Positions 9,624 to 17,339 of a stretch of 64,000 nucleotides of DNA are shown here, piece by piece. Both the position numbers and the translations under genes were made by a program. The notes under the pieces were generated by a model that searched no databases, was not told where the DNA came from, and worked only from the letters and a program-made list of their open reading frames with translations. This stretch comes from Ruminococcus bovis. Lineage in GTDB: Bacteria > Bacillota > Clostridia > Oscillospirales > Acutalibacteraceae. Numbering within the stretch: position 1 is the stretch's first letter; each line of letters starts with the position of its first letter. The stretch is from positions 741,941-805,940 of the forward strand of contig NZ_CP039381.1 in NCBI RefSeq assembly GCF_005601135.1, in the 5' to 3' direction.

Positions 9624-10175
9624 TTATTCAGTCTTAAATTTATCTTTATCAAGTGTTTTTATCACTTTTGCCGGACTACCAACAACTACTGCACAGTCAG
9701 GTACATCATGAGTTACAACAGAACAAGCACCTACTATTGCATTTTTGCCAACTCTGATACCCGGCATAATTGTTGCACCTGCACCAATCCATGCACCTTC
9801 TTCAATTACAACAGGCTTACAAGTTAGAATTTGTCTGTCATAAAAATCGTGATTGTTAGAAAGCAATTGACAATTAGATGCAATCTGAACATTATCCTTA
9901 ATAGTAATTCCACCTCTGGACATAAAAAGGCAATTGCTATTTACAAAAACATTGTTGCCGATTTTCACTTCATCAAAACAAGTACCTTGTATAGGTGCAG
10001 AAACAAAGCTACCTTCACCTATATTACCAAATATTTTCTGTAGCAAGTCACTGTATTCTTCACTCATAGGCATAGTGTGGTTAAGTTGAAAAACCAGCTT
10101 GTTGGTTTCTTGCATTTTCTTAATATCTTCTGCTGTATGATTTCTCATATCAACTCTTTCTTCTTTACAATCCAT
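9624..10175 (-). CDS. Hexapeptide-repeat O-acetyltransferase (maltose/galactoside acetyltransferase-like)
   Basis: The 183-residue product has an N-terminal helical segment (HTAEDIKKMQETNKLVFQLN) and then left-handed beta-helix hexapeptide repeats: IGNNVFVNSNCLFMSRGGI, ICDNVQIA-like coils, GAWIGAGATIMPGI and VGKNAIVGACSVV. The catalytic histidine fits NNHDFYD (about 110). Such enzymes acetylate sugars or related hydroxyls from acetyl-CoA. The start at 10175 has AGGAGAG seven bases upstream; an internal ATG at residue 10 has a weaker site. It is placed between a methyltransferase and a GNAT gene. Confidence 0.85.
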   Translation of the reverse strand: MDCKEERVDMRNHTAEDIKKMQETNKLVFQLNHTMPMSEEYSDLLQKIFGNIGEGSFVSAPIQGTCFDEVKIGNNVFVNSNCLFMSRGGITIKDNVQIASNCQLLSNNHDFYDRQILTCKPVVIEEGAWIGAGATIMPGIRVGKNAIVGACSVVTHDVPDCAVVVGSPAKVIKTLDKDKFKTE

Positions 10176-10187
10176 AATTCTCTCCTA

Positions 10188-10934
10188 TTAATTTTTATGT
10201 GCTATTACTCTTAATCTTCTATAATCGGCAACCCATTCTTTACCATTCCATAACTTTTCTTTTGCTATGGATGAAGTTCTTTCAAGAACTTTTTTCTGAA
10301 CTTCTGTTGGCATTTCTGCTAACTCATCGGCATAAAACTGTTTCATCCAATTTGATAAACCTTGTTCTTTATCTTTCAAAACAGTAGGTCTGTCAAAGTC
10401 ATAAATATTATCAATTACAAAACCATTTTCACTTAAAACATTTCCAAATTCCTCTACAGTAGGGAAATTGAATTTTAGCTTGTACTGACAGTTAAATTCT
10501 TTTGATGCTTGTTGAAAGGATTTTTCTACTGTGGCAACATTACCACTTCCACCAAATTCACACACCAACAATCCTTTACTTCTTAAGACTTTATAAATAT
10601 TTTCAGCCAATTTATTATGGTCACTTATCCAATGAAAAACTGCATTAGAAAACACAACATCAAATTCATTTTCAAAAGGCAAATCAAGTGCATCACACAC
10701 CATAAAATCAATATTAGGATAATGACATTTTGCTTTATTTATCATATTTTCTGAACTGTCAACACCTACAACCTTGTTGCATAGTTCAGCTAATTGATAT
10801 GTAAGAGTGCCTGTACCACAACCTAAATCAAGTATAGATTGACTTTTATTTTTGGGTACAAACTCTAAAAGCCCCTTGCCGTATTCAGCTACAAAATCGT
10901 GTTTGTTGTCATATAATGATGAATTCCATTCCAT
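10188..10934 (-). CDS. Class I SAM-dependent methyltransferase (trans-aconitate methyltransferase-like)
   Basis: The 248-residue protein has the SAM motif ILDLGCGTGTLTYQL (about residues 34-48), the acidic motif II region VVGVDSSENMI and motif III DVVFSNAVFHWISDH. Its length and C-terminal segment resemble Tam-type trans-aconitate methyltransferases, but related small-molecule methyltransferases have the same layout, so the substrate stays open. It is the first gene of a short minus-strand operon with the acyltransferase (12 bases downstream) and the GNAT gene. Confidence 0.8.
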   Translation of the reverse strand: MEWNSSLYDNKHDFVAEYGKGLLEFVPKNKSQSILDLGCGTGTLTYQLAELCNKVVGVDSSENMINKAKCHYPNIDFMVCDALDLPFENEFDVVFSNAVFHWISDHNKLAENIYKVLRSKGLLVCEFGGSGNVATVEKSFQQASKEFNCQYKLKFNFPTVEEFGNVLSENGFVIDNIYDFDRPTVLKDKEQGLSNWMKQFYADELAEMPTEVQKKVLERTSSIAKEKLWNGKEWVADYRRLRVIAHKN

Positions 10935-10989
10935 TATAAACCACCTTATTTTTGATTTTCATTTACTACTCATTATCATCTGAAAAAAA

Positions 10990-11018
10990 TTGTAAACCTT
11001 AATCAAAAATGATATAAT
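10990..11018 (+). promoter_or_regulatory. Promoter of a short transcript
   Basis: TTGTAA (10990-10995) and TATAAT (11013-11018) are 17 bases apart. The next features are a tiny ORF at 11079 and a terminator at 11113, so a transcript of only about 125 nt is predicted. Confidence 0.5.
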
Positions 11019-11078
11019 CTTGTAGTAATTATATTTTACAATATGTTTTTTATAATATCAACAAGAGGTTTACTGTTT

Positions 11079-11111
11079 ATGAAACGAAAGTTTTTACAAA
11101 TCAATATATAA
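11079..11111 (+). CDS. Possible 10-residue peptide MKRKFLQINI
   Basis: ATG at 11079 has AGAGG (11064-11068) 10 bases upstream and ends at TAA 11109-11111, directly before a strong terminator. Promoter, ribosome binding site, ORF and terminator are all spaced properly, but a 10-codon ORF can arise by chance. It could be a small peptide, a leader, or just a small RNA. I recognise no family. Confidence 0.25.
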   Translation: MKRKFLQINI

Positions 11112-11112
11112 C

Positions 11113-11153
11113 TAAACCCTTTGAGATTTTCATTTTCTCAAAGGGTTTTATAA
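11113..11153. terminator. Bidirectional terminator
   Basis: A 12-bp stem AACCCTTTGAGA/TCTCAAAGGGTT flanks a 10-base loop, with A/T runs on both sides. It serves the short plus-strand transcript and the minus-strand gene ending at 11154. Confidence 0.8.
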
Positions 11154-11435
11154 TTATTTTTTCTTTACTTTTTCAATTACTATTTCAACTGCAAATGCAA
11201 CTAACATACAGATACCACATAATAAACCCATATATATTCCCTTAGACTCACCAACATATTTTGAACCAACTTTGGTTAAGTCATATATTGGAATACCAAG
11301 TACATTTACATTAAAAGTTTCAACACCTAAACCATATGCTTTGGTGTAACCAATGTATATAAAAACACTCATAAGTAACATAGCAAAAGCAAAACCAATG
11401 GCAACTGCTATAATTCTCTTTACACTTTTCTTCAT
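11154..11435 (-). CDS. Small membrane protein with two transmembrane helices
   Basis: The 93-residue product starts MKKSVKRIIAVAIGFAFAMLL, a first helix (about 8-30), followed by a 35-residue extracytoplasmic loop containing VNVLGIPIYDLTKVG, and a second helix (about 68-88) ending in a lysine-rich tail. I do not recognise a family with certainty; the loop wording resembles small paralogous membrane proteins of Clostridia. It is monocistronic, with AAGGAGA-type site before the ATG and the shared terminator at 11113-11153. Confidence 0.6.
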   Translation of the reverse strand: MKKSVKRIIAVAIGFAFAMLLMSVFIYIGYTKAYGLGVETFNVNVLGIPIYDLTKVGSKYVGESKGIYMGLLCGICMLVAFAVEIVIEKVKKK

Positions 11436-11600
11436 TATTTTCTCCTTTATAAAGTTGCATTAACTTTGGTTACATTATAAATCAAAATGTTTATTTATAC
11501 AAGGAACTATCGGTTTCATTAGGTTTGCAACCAATAGTTGCATAATTATTTTTGAATTTCGGCAATTAAGATATTTTAATTTTTCAAAGGTTCTCATAAT

Positions 11601-12398
11601 TTAAAGATAAAATTCAGTTCTTCTTAGTTGAGTATAAGGTTTAGAATTTCTTATTTTCTTTGGCTCATTCATATCTATATCAACATATAGAATTTGCTCT
11701 TTATCGTCAGCAACAGAAACAACATTACCACTTGCATCAACTACAACAGACTCACCGGAAAAGTTCATTTCTCCCTCAGTACCAACACGATTGCACATAG
11801 CTATACAGACACTATTGTGAAAGGCTTGTACCCTAAGTTCCCACTTAAACATTTCTAATGGTTCTTCCTTAGTATTTACAGTAGGAATCAAGATTAAATC
11901 AGCACCTTGCAAAGTTTCTGTACGGATACTTTCGGGATAGTGTCTGTCAAAGCATACAACAATTCCTATATTTCCAAATTCAGTTTCAAAAACTTTGAAA
12001 CCATCATTTGAGGGTGTGTAATAATCTTGTTCAAAAAATTTATCAGCTTGTGCTATATGCACCATCTTCTGAACACCTTTGATTTTGCCTTTATTATCAA
12101 TAAAGATACTTGCATCATAGGTTTTGTTATCCTCTAATAAATACAAATTAGGCACTGCCATAATGTTATTTTCTCTACAAATATCAGTAAATTTTCTCAC
12201 AATTTTCGAGTCAATCTTCACTGCATATTTACTAACATTCTGCCCTTTGTATTGTGGAAAAAATTCTGTCAACTGTACTTCCGGAAACAGTACTAAATCT
12301 GCACCGTTATTTTTTGCCTTAACTATTGAATCAAGGCTTTTTTCTAAATTTAATTCAACACTTCCTGAGTTGCTCATTTGCACTAAAGCTAATTTCAT
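11601..12398 (-). CDS. Carbon-nitrogen hydrolase (nitrilase superfamily)
   Basis: The 265-residue protein carries the Glu-Lys-Cys triad of the superfamily: FPEVQLTEF (about residue 42), KMVHIAQADKFFEQDYY (about 110), and VVCFDRHYPES (about 150). Members hydrolyse amides or nitriles, for example N-carbamoylputrescine or omega-amides; the exact substrate cannot be assigned. The extent matches single-domain N-carbamoyl-putrescine-type enzymes. A GNAT gene lies immediately upstream on the same strand (15-base gap), so the two are likely co-transcribed. The gap 11436-11600 contains no gene. Confidence 0.85.
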   Translation of the reverse strand: MKLALVQMSNSGSVELNLEKSLDSIVKAKNNGADLVLFPEVQLTEFFPQYKGQNVSKYAVKIDSKIVRKFTDICRENNIMAVPNLYLLEDNKTYDASIFIDNKGKIKGVQKMVHIAQADKFFEQDYYTPSNDGFKVFETEFGNIGIVVCFDRHYPESIRTETLQGADLILIPTVNTKEEPLEMFKWELRVQAFHNSVCIAMCNRVGTEGEMNFSGESVVVDASGNVVSVADDKEQILYVDIDMNEPKKIRNSKPYTQLRRTEFYL

Positions 12399-12413
12399 AA
12401 CTATCTTCCTAAA

Positions 12414-12854
12414 TTACAATTTCATATACAGTAGTGGATATGGGTTGCCTTCTTCATCAAGCTCAGTTCTTTTATAAGTCTTAAAACCTAAATGTTCATA
12501 AAACCCTACTGCTTGTGGGTTTTGCTGATTTACGGTAACTTCATTTACATTATAATTTTCTACACCGAACTTCACAAGGCTTTTGCCTATGCCTTTTCCT
12601 CTACACAATGGAGAAATAAAAAGCATTTCAATTTTTCTACTTTCAACACCTATAAAACCTACAATTTCACCGATGTCATCCTCTGCAACTATTAAATGCT
12701 TAACACCACTGATAGCCATAGGTACATACCCTTTAATCTTCTTGATTTCTTCATCAGTTAGGAAAGTGTGAGTTGCTTTAACAGACTGTTCCCATATATT
12801 TAAAAGTGTAGATTTTAAGTCTTCTGATTTATCTTTTACTTCATATATTTTCAT
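12414..12854 (-). CDS. GNAT-family N-acetyltransferase
   Basis: The 146-residue protein has a complete GNAT fold ending with ALFISPLCRGKGIGKSL-type pyrophosphate loop (LFISPLCRGKGIGKSLV, about residues 78-95) and VNQQNPQAVGFYEHLGFK (about 110-128), the CoA-proximal helix. A TTG at 12866 is also in frame, but TTGGAAT lies about 8 bases before the ATG at 12854, which is preferred. Substrate unknown; the sequence suggests the YjaB/PhnO-like group. It precedes the nitrilase gene on the same strand. Confidence 0.8.
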   Translation of the reverse strand: MKIYEVKDKSEDLKSTLLNIWEQSVKATHTFLTDEEIKKIKGYVPMAISGVKHLIVAEDDIGEIVGFIGVESRKIEMLFISPLCRGKGIGKSLVKFGVENYNVNEVTVNQQNPQAVGFYEHLGFKTYKRTELDEEGNPYPLLYMKL

Positions 12855-13025
12855 TTTTAATTCCAATCAAATTATTTAGATATATTATAAATAATAATAC
12901 CTTACAAGTCAATTTATAAAGAAACCATTATCAATATTATTACGGTAATCAGGAATATTAATAATTATTCTTTTGTGCTAAGCTCAGTACTCTCTCAAAA
13001 TTTTGCTTTAATGAAAAGATTATAG

Positions 13026-13062
13026 TTGACATTAAGATAAACTGTAAGTATAATGGTTACAG
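13026..13062 (+). promoter_or_regulatory. Promoter with overlapping Rrf2-type operator
   Basis: TTGACA (13026-13031) and TATAAT (13049-13054) have a 17-base spacer. The palindrome CTGTAA-N9-TTACAG (13042-13062) covers the -10 box, so a bound regulator would block RNA polymerase. The same palindrome with the same spacing recurs at 13533-13553. Confidence 0.75.
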
Positions 13063-13070
13063 GTGATGAT

Positions 13071-13505
13071 ATGAGAATAAATACAAAATTTCCAGTTGCA
13101 GTTCATATGATGACACTGATTTCTTATATTCAGAAGATGGATAAGACAGCAACTTCTGAGATACTAGCCAAAAGTGTAGGAACAAATCCGGTTGTAATTC
13201 GTCAGATTATGTCTTTGTTACGGAAGTCAGGTCTGATTGAAACCAGAAACGGAGCTTCAGGAATCTATCTTGTAAAAAAAGAAGAAGATACTACACTACT
13301 TGATATTTATAAAGCAGTTCGGGACAACGAAAACGCAACTTTATTTGATTTTCATGCAAACCCTAACCCAGCTTGTTTTGTTGGTGGCAATATTAAAGAA
13401 GCAATGGAAAAACCATTATATGAAGCACAAATTGCAATGGAACAGTCACTTGCCCAATATTCCTTAAAGGATATAATTGAATATATTGACAAAAAGACGC
13501 ATTGA
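13071..13505 (+). CDS. Rrf2-family transcriptional regulator
   Basis: The 144-residue protein has the Rrf2 winged helix: MRINTKFPVAVHMMTLISYI, then ILAKSVGTNPVVIRQIMSLLRKSGLIET and RNGASGIYLVKKEEDTTLLDIYKAV. The usual three-cysteine Fe-S cluster motif of IscR/NsrR is absent; only one cysteine (PACFVGG, about residue 104) is visible, as in YwnA/CymR-like members. AGGTGAT at 13061-13067 favours the ATG at 13071 over that at 13053. The operator over its own promoter suggests autoregulation, and an identical operator before the next gene suggests control of the flavodoxin-ferredoxin operon. Confidence 0.88.
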   Translation: MRINTKFPVAVHMMTLISYIQKMDKTATSEILAKSVGTNPVVIRQIMSLLRKSGLIETRNGASGIYLVKKEEDTTLLDIYKAVRDNENATLFDFHANPNPACFVGGNIKEAMEKPLYEAQIAMEQSLAQYSLKDIIEYIDKKTH

Positions 13506-13522
13506 TAAAGGTGCGTTTTTTT
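13491..13522 (+). terminator. Terminator overlapping the end of the Rrf2 gene
   Basis: AAAAAGACGCA (13491-13501) pairs with TGCGTTTTTTT (13512-13522), giving a stem with a T-run that overlaps the stop codon. The next gene therefore probably has its own promoter. Confidence 0.6.
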
Positions 13523-13532
13523 ATAGATTAAC

Positions 13533-13553
13533 CTGTAATTAAAATAGTTACAG
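13533..13553 (+). promoter_or_regulatory. Second Rrf2-type operator
   Basis: CTGTAA-N9-TTACAG (13533-13538 and 13548-13553) repeats the half-sites and spacing of the operator at 13042-13062. It sits 22 bases before the next start codon, in a position suited to repression. Confidence 0.7.
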
Positions 13554-13575
13554 CTAAACAAAGGAGGACATTAAA

Positions 13576-14328
13576 ATGTCAGATAAAATGGAAGTATATT
13601 ATTTCAGCCCAACAGGTGGAACAAAAAAGGTAACTCAAATTTTTGTGGATGCAATAGAGAAAGAAGCAAAGTGGTATGATTTAGGAAAGAAAGATACGAT
13701 ACCTGAAGAAGCAACATCAGAATTAACTGTTGTTACTGCACCTGTATTTGGTGGCAGAATTCCCTCTGTTGTAAGGGAAAAAATCAAAAAGTTAAAAGGT
13801 ACAGGAAAAAAGGCAATTACAATTGTGGTTTATGGAAACCGAGCTTATGAAGATGCACTGCTTGAGATGAACGATATTTTAACAGAAAATGGATTTACAG
13901 TAATTGCATCAGGTGCATTTGTGGCACAACACTCTATGGCCCCGGAAGTTGGTGCAGGAAGACCTGATCAGGAAGATGCAAAGGATATTCGTAAATTTGC
14001 AAAAGCTATCCTAAATAAGAAAAATACAGATGGTGTGCAAGTTTCGGGAAATCGTCCTTATAAACCGGAAATGAATATGCCTTTTACCCCTATTTCACTT
14101 CCTACTTGTAAAAAATGTGGAGTGTGTGCAAAGTTATGCCCAACAGATGCAATTACAATTACTGATAACAGAGTAACAACAGATAAAGAAAAATGTATTT
14201 TGTGTATGGCATGTACCTGTGCTTGTCCTGAACATGCAAGAATTTTACCACCACCGGTACAGGAAAAGATGGAAAAGATGCTTGGTGCATTGAAAAATAT
14301 CAGAAACAAAAATGAAACATTTCTATAA
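13576..14328 (+). CDS. EFR1-type flavodoxin-ferredoxin fusion protein
   Basis: The 250-residue protein joins an N-terminal flavodoxin-like domain (VYYFSPTGGTKKVTQ phosphate loop, about 6-20; APVFGGRIPS about 55) to a C-terminal ferredoxin domain with two 4Fe-4S motifs, CKKCGVCAKLCP (about 177-188) and CILCMACTCACP (about 206-217). It should be a cytoplasmic electron carrier. AAAGGAGGA precedes the ATG by 8 bases. An Rrf2 operator lies in its leader, so its expression is presumably tuned to redox or iron-sulfur stress. The DUF554 gene follows after 17 bases and is probably co-transcribed. Confidence 0.88.
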   Translation: MSDKMEVYYFSPTGGTKKVTQIFVDAIEKEAKWYDLGKKDTIPEEATSELTVVTAPVFGGRIPSVVREKIKKLKGTGKKAITIVVYGNRAYEDALLEMNDILTENGFTVIASGAFVAQHSMAPEVGAGRPDQEDAKDIRKFAKAILNKKNTDGVQVSGNRPYKPEMNMPFTPISLPTCKKCGVCAKLCPTDAITITDNRVTTDKEKCILCMACTCACPEHARILPPPVQEKMEKMLGALKNIRNKNETFL

Positions 14329-14345
14329 TAAAAAGGAGAATACTT

Positions 14346-15071
14346 ATGCCAATTGGAATTATTGTAAACTGCCTTGGAGTTATTGTTGGTGGAATTGTAG
14401 GCTCTCTGATTGGACCCCGTTTAACAGGCTCTTTCAAAGATAATCTTAACCTTGTTCTTAGTGCCTGTGCCATGACTATGGGTATCAGCTCTATTTTCCT
14501 AATGAAAAATATGCCTGTAGTTATTCTTTCCATTATTTTAGGAACAGTAATCGGTCTAACTATCCATCTTGGAAAACTTACGCAGAAAATGGGAATGGGA
14601 ATGGAAAAAATTATTTCTAAGATTATCCCCTGTAAGCACAACAAGGATGAAGAATACTCTAATGTGTTAGTGACTGCTATCGTATTATTTTGTGCCAGTG
14701 GCACTGGCATCTATGGTAGTATTACAGCCGGAATGACAGGTGATCATAGCATTCTTTTGGCAAAAACTGTCTTAGATTTTGCTACTGCCTTAATATTCGC
14801 CTGTGTCCTTGAAATGGTAACTTGCGTAATTGCCGTTCCACAGTTCATCTTATTTATGATACTTTTCTTACTTGCCGGAGCAATTTATCCACTTTGTTCA
14901 GAAACTATGATTTGTGATTTCAAAGCCTGTGGTGGTGTACTACTTATAGCAACAGGCTTTAGAATGATGAAAGTAAAGAATTTTCCAATAGCAGATATGA
15001 TACCATCAATGGCACTTGTAATGCCATTTAGCTATCTTTGGGTAACATATGTACTGCCTTTCGTTTCTTAA
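14346..15071 (+). CDS. DUF554-family membrane protein
   Basis: The 241-residue protein is almost entirely hydrophobic with about seven helices, beginning MPIGIIVNCLGVIVGGIVGSLIG and including the family's TGIYGSITAGMTGDHSILLAKTVLDF segment (about 125-150) and GGVLLIATGFRMM near the C-terminus. DUF554 proteins (YdfK type) have been proposed as transporters, with no agreed substrate. AAAAGGAG lies 7 bases before the ATG. It follows the flavodoxin-ferredoxin gene and ends at a bidirectional terminator. Confidence 0.85.
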   Translation: MPIGIIVNCLGVIVGGIVGSLIGPRLTGSFKDNLNLVLSACAMTMGISSIFLMKNMPVVILSIILGTVIGLTIHLGKLTQKMGMGMEKIISKIIPCKHNKDEEYSNVLVTAIVLFCASGTGIYGSITAGMTGDHSILLAKTVLDFATALIFACVLEMVTCVIAVPQFILFMILFLLAGAIYPLCSETMICDFKACGGVLLIATGFRMMKVKNFPIADMIPSMALVMPFSYLWVTYVLPFVS

Positions 15072-15104
15072 AGATAACTTACAATTTTATTTTAAAAATA
15101 TAGC

Positions 15105-15145
15105 AAAACCCTTTGAAAAAATAAAAATTTTCAAAGGGTTTTTAT
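15105..15145. terminator. Bidirectional terminator between convergent genes
   Basis: A 14-bp stem AAACCCTTTGAAAA/TTTTCAAAGGGTTT (15106-15119 with 15128-15141) has A and T runs on its two sides, fitting the convergent genes at 15071 and 15154. Confidence 0.85.
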
Positions 15146-15153
15146 TATTTACT

Positions 15154-15909
15154 CTATTCTGTCATTTTCTTAATATCATTATAGGAATAAGTTTTCTCTG
15201 TTTTGTGGGTACTATCGGTAATGGTTTGAACAAATTCTTTGTTGCCCTCAGCATATAACTGTCCTGAATAAGAAACTCTCTCATATGCACCCTTTGGTAA
15301 TGGGCTATCCTTAGGAGTTTTAACTACACACAATATCAAATCTTCTGACTTTTTAATCGTTTTTTCACCGTCAATTGTTTCTTTAAGAAAAGTCGTTTTA
15401 ATTTTCTTTGCACTTAAATCTTTAAAACGAAATGCGTCATTGTGCCCTTTAATATGCTCACTAAGTGGAATATATCCACCCAAAGTAAATACTGATATGA
15501 CATCACCTTTTTTCAAATCACCTTTAAATGTATCTGTTATCAGGACATCGGATTTTGTCCAAGCAACACCTTCATAGCTTGTATAAGACACATTTTGAAC
15601 TGTTACACGAATTACATCATCTGATACTGATATTAGTTCATTTAGGTCATCCTGATAAATTTCATCAGTTTTTGAAACAGTTTCTAACACATTACTGTCA
15701 GAATTTGGAACGCTATATTTCCTTTCCAAATTCACAGATAAGTCCCTTATCATTCCAACATTTGCATTTTTTGAACTACTTGAAGTAATTGTATTACTTG
15801 AATTGTTTGCACCACTTGAAGAACTTGTGTTATTTGAAGAATCTTTACAACCGGTTATAGTAACACAAGTTATTATCAACACAAGGAATAATAATAATGC
15901 TTTTTTCAT
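15154..15909 (-). CDS. Lipoprotein of unknown function
   Basis: The 251-residue product has a signal peptide with lipobox ITGC (cysteine at about residue 21), then a Ser/Asn-rich linker (about 22-48) that would hold the domain away from the membrane. The remainder (about 80-235) alternates beta strands, including VSDDVIRVTVQNVSYTS and FKGDLKKGDVISVFTLGGY, reminiscent of domains that bind secreted ligands, but I recognise no family. AGGAGGA lies 8 bases before the ATG. The IS110-family element inserted exactly in this ribosome binding site; AGGAGG was kept, but the native promoter is now beyond the element and the IS481-like element. Confidence 0.8.
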   Translation of the reverse strand: MKKALLLFLVLIITCVTITGCKDSSNNTSSSSGANNSSNTITSSSSKNANVGMIRDLSVNLERKYSVPNSDSNVLETVSKTDEIYQDDLNELISVSDDVIRVTVQNVSYTSYEGVAWTKSDVLITDTFKGDLKKGDVISVFTLGGYIPLSEHIKGHNDAFRFKDLSAKKIKTTFLKETIDGEKTIKKSEDLILCVVKTPKDSPLPKGAYERVSYSGQLYAEGNKEFVQTITDSTHKTEKTYSYNDIKKMTE

Positions 15910-15984
15910 AATTAAATTCCTCCTCGTATAATAAAGTAGTAGTATTTATAGACCCTCTCCAAGGTCTGTGTGCTATAATGATAG

Positions 15985-16165
15985 AGATACTGTGGATTGT
16001 TTACAATCTCCTACCACTTGATGGTTTTTGAAAGGCTACAACCACAGTCTCTTTGTATATTTGTTAATTAGTTAGATACCGCATGACGGTTTATTTAGAA
16101 CGAGGTTACAATCGCAAGGAGTACCAGTGGTCTAAACAGTATCAAAAATACACTCACAAGGAGTT
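15985..16165 (+). ncRNA. Candidate bridge RNA of IS110 copy 1
   Basis: An extended -10 box TGCTATAAT (15971-15979) precedes a ~180-nt region. A first hairpin pairs AGAGATACTGTGG (15983-15995) with CCACAGTCTCT (16042-16052). Its loop holds ATCTCCT (16006-16012), which equals the left flank of copy 2, and TTGAAAG (16028-16034) at the right-target position. A second domain holds TAGTTAG (16069-16075), equal to the right end of the element before the core, and ACGAG (16100-16104), complementary to CTCGT at the left end. The order left target, right target, left donor, right donor is that of known IS110 bridge RNAs (IS621). Structure was judged by eye. Confidence 0.7.
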
Positions 16166-16171
16166 TTCATT

Positions 16172-17029
16172 ATGATTTATATTGGAATTGATGTTGCTAA
16201 AGATAAACACGACTGTTTTATTACCAATTCAGATGGTGAAGTCTTATTTAAATCTTTTACTATCTCTAACAATCGTGAAGGCTTTGAAACCTTATTTCAA
16301 AAAGTACAATCCATTTCAGATGATTTAACAAAAGTAAAAGTAGGACTTGAAGCTACCGGACACTATAGTTACAATCTTCTGGGATTTCTTCTTGATAAAG
16401 GTTTGCCGACCTACATTATCAATCCATTACATACAAATCTATACAGAAAAAGTTTAAGTCTTAGAAAGACGAAAACAGATAAAGTTGATGCCCGTACAAT
16501 TGCTTCTATGATTATGTCTGATGTGAACTTAAAGTCCTACACAAATACATCATACCACAATGAGGAGCTAAAGTCACTAACTAGATACCGTTTTGATAAA
16601 GTAAAAGAAAGAGCAAAATTAAAATCTTCTATTTCTAGACTTGTATGTATCCTTTTTCCTGAATTAGAAAAACTCGTTCCTACACTTCATATGGCTTCAG
16701 TTTATGCCTTATTAGGAGATTTCAATCGCTTTGATTCAGCTGATAAAATACTTGCATATGCAGGTATGTCACCTTCTACCTACCAATCCGGTCAATTAGA
16801 GAACTGTCATTCTCATATGGAAAAGCGTGGTTCAAGGTACTTACGATACGCTCTGTACAATGCAACAAAATATGTTTGTTACTGGGATGAATCTTTCGGT
16901 GTATATCTTGGTAAGAAACGCTCAGAAGGCAAACATTACAATGTTGCATTATCCCATGCAACAAAGAAACTTGTTCGCTTAATTTTTGCAATGGAGAAAT
17001 CTAAACAACCATACCAACCAACAGTTTAA
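16172..17029 (+). pseudogene. IS110-family DEDD transposase with internal deletion
   Basis: The ORF of 285 residues starts MIYIGIDVAKDKHDCF, the RuvC-like DEDD domain, and keeps the KVGLEATGHYSYNL and KTDKVDARTIASM motifs. Compared with copy 2 it lacks 106 codons between MASVYALL and GDFNRFD (after base 16714), which removes the linker coiled region and the helix-hairpin-helix IPGIGYNTGAMIIAEI of the Transposase_20 domain, while the C-terminal AYAGMSPSTYQSGQ segment remains. The deletion is in frame, so a protein may be made, but it is unlikely to be active. The intact protein would be 391 residues. Confidence 0.9.
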
Positions 17030-17054
17030 TTCTTTTCATAAATATCTTATTTTT

Positions 17055-17080
17055 GAGCACCATTTATGATGCTCTTTTTT
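17055..17080 (+). terminator. Terminator inside IS110 copy 1
   Basis: GAGCA (17055-17059) pairs with TGCTC (17070-17074) with further internal pairs, followed by six T. It is also present in copy 2 (52308-52333, minus strand). Confidence 0.7.
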
Positions 17081-17339
17081 GTCATGCTATTTTTACGATT
17101 CCAATACGATCTAAAGGATTTTTTTGATTAATTCAAAATATCTTCATTATAGCCTTGACTTTTAATAGTTAGTCTTTATTGCCCTTTGTTTCATTGATTA
17201 TTTTATAATGTAATCTTTATTGTTATGGTTTTTCTATGCAGCACACTTTATTTATAAAATATCGTTTTAGTTCACATTTAGTGTTTCGTATAGTTTTTTA
17301 CATCTTTATGGTAATACATACATTTAATTTTGTCAACAA

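Larger units (their letters stand above)
15923..17175 (+). mobile_element. IS110-family element, copy 1 (internal deletion)
   Basis: Comparison with copy 2 fixes the ends: identity stops at 15920 on the left and 17180 on the right, and both ends carry a CT core (15923-15924 and 17174-17175). There are no terminal inverted repeats and no target duplication, as usual for IS110. The element holds a ~245-base 5' non-coding region, a transposase gene with a 318-base in-frame deletion, and a terminator. It points away from the lipoprotein gene and interrupts that gene's Shine-Dalgarno: joining the flanks gives AATAAAGGAGGAATTTAATT then ATG on the minus strand. Confidence 0.88.
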
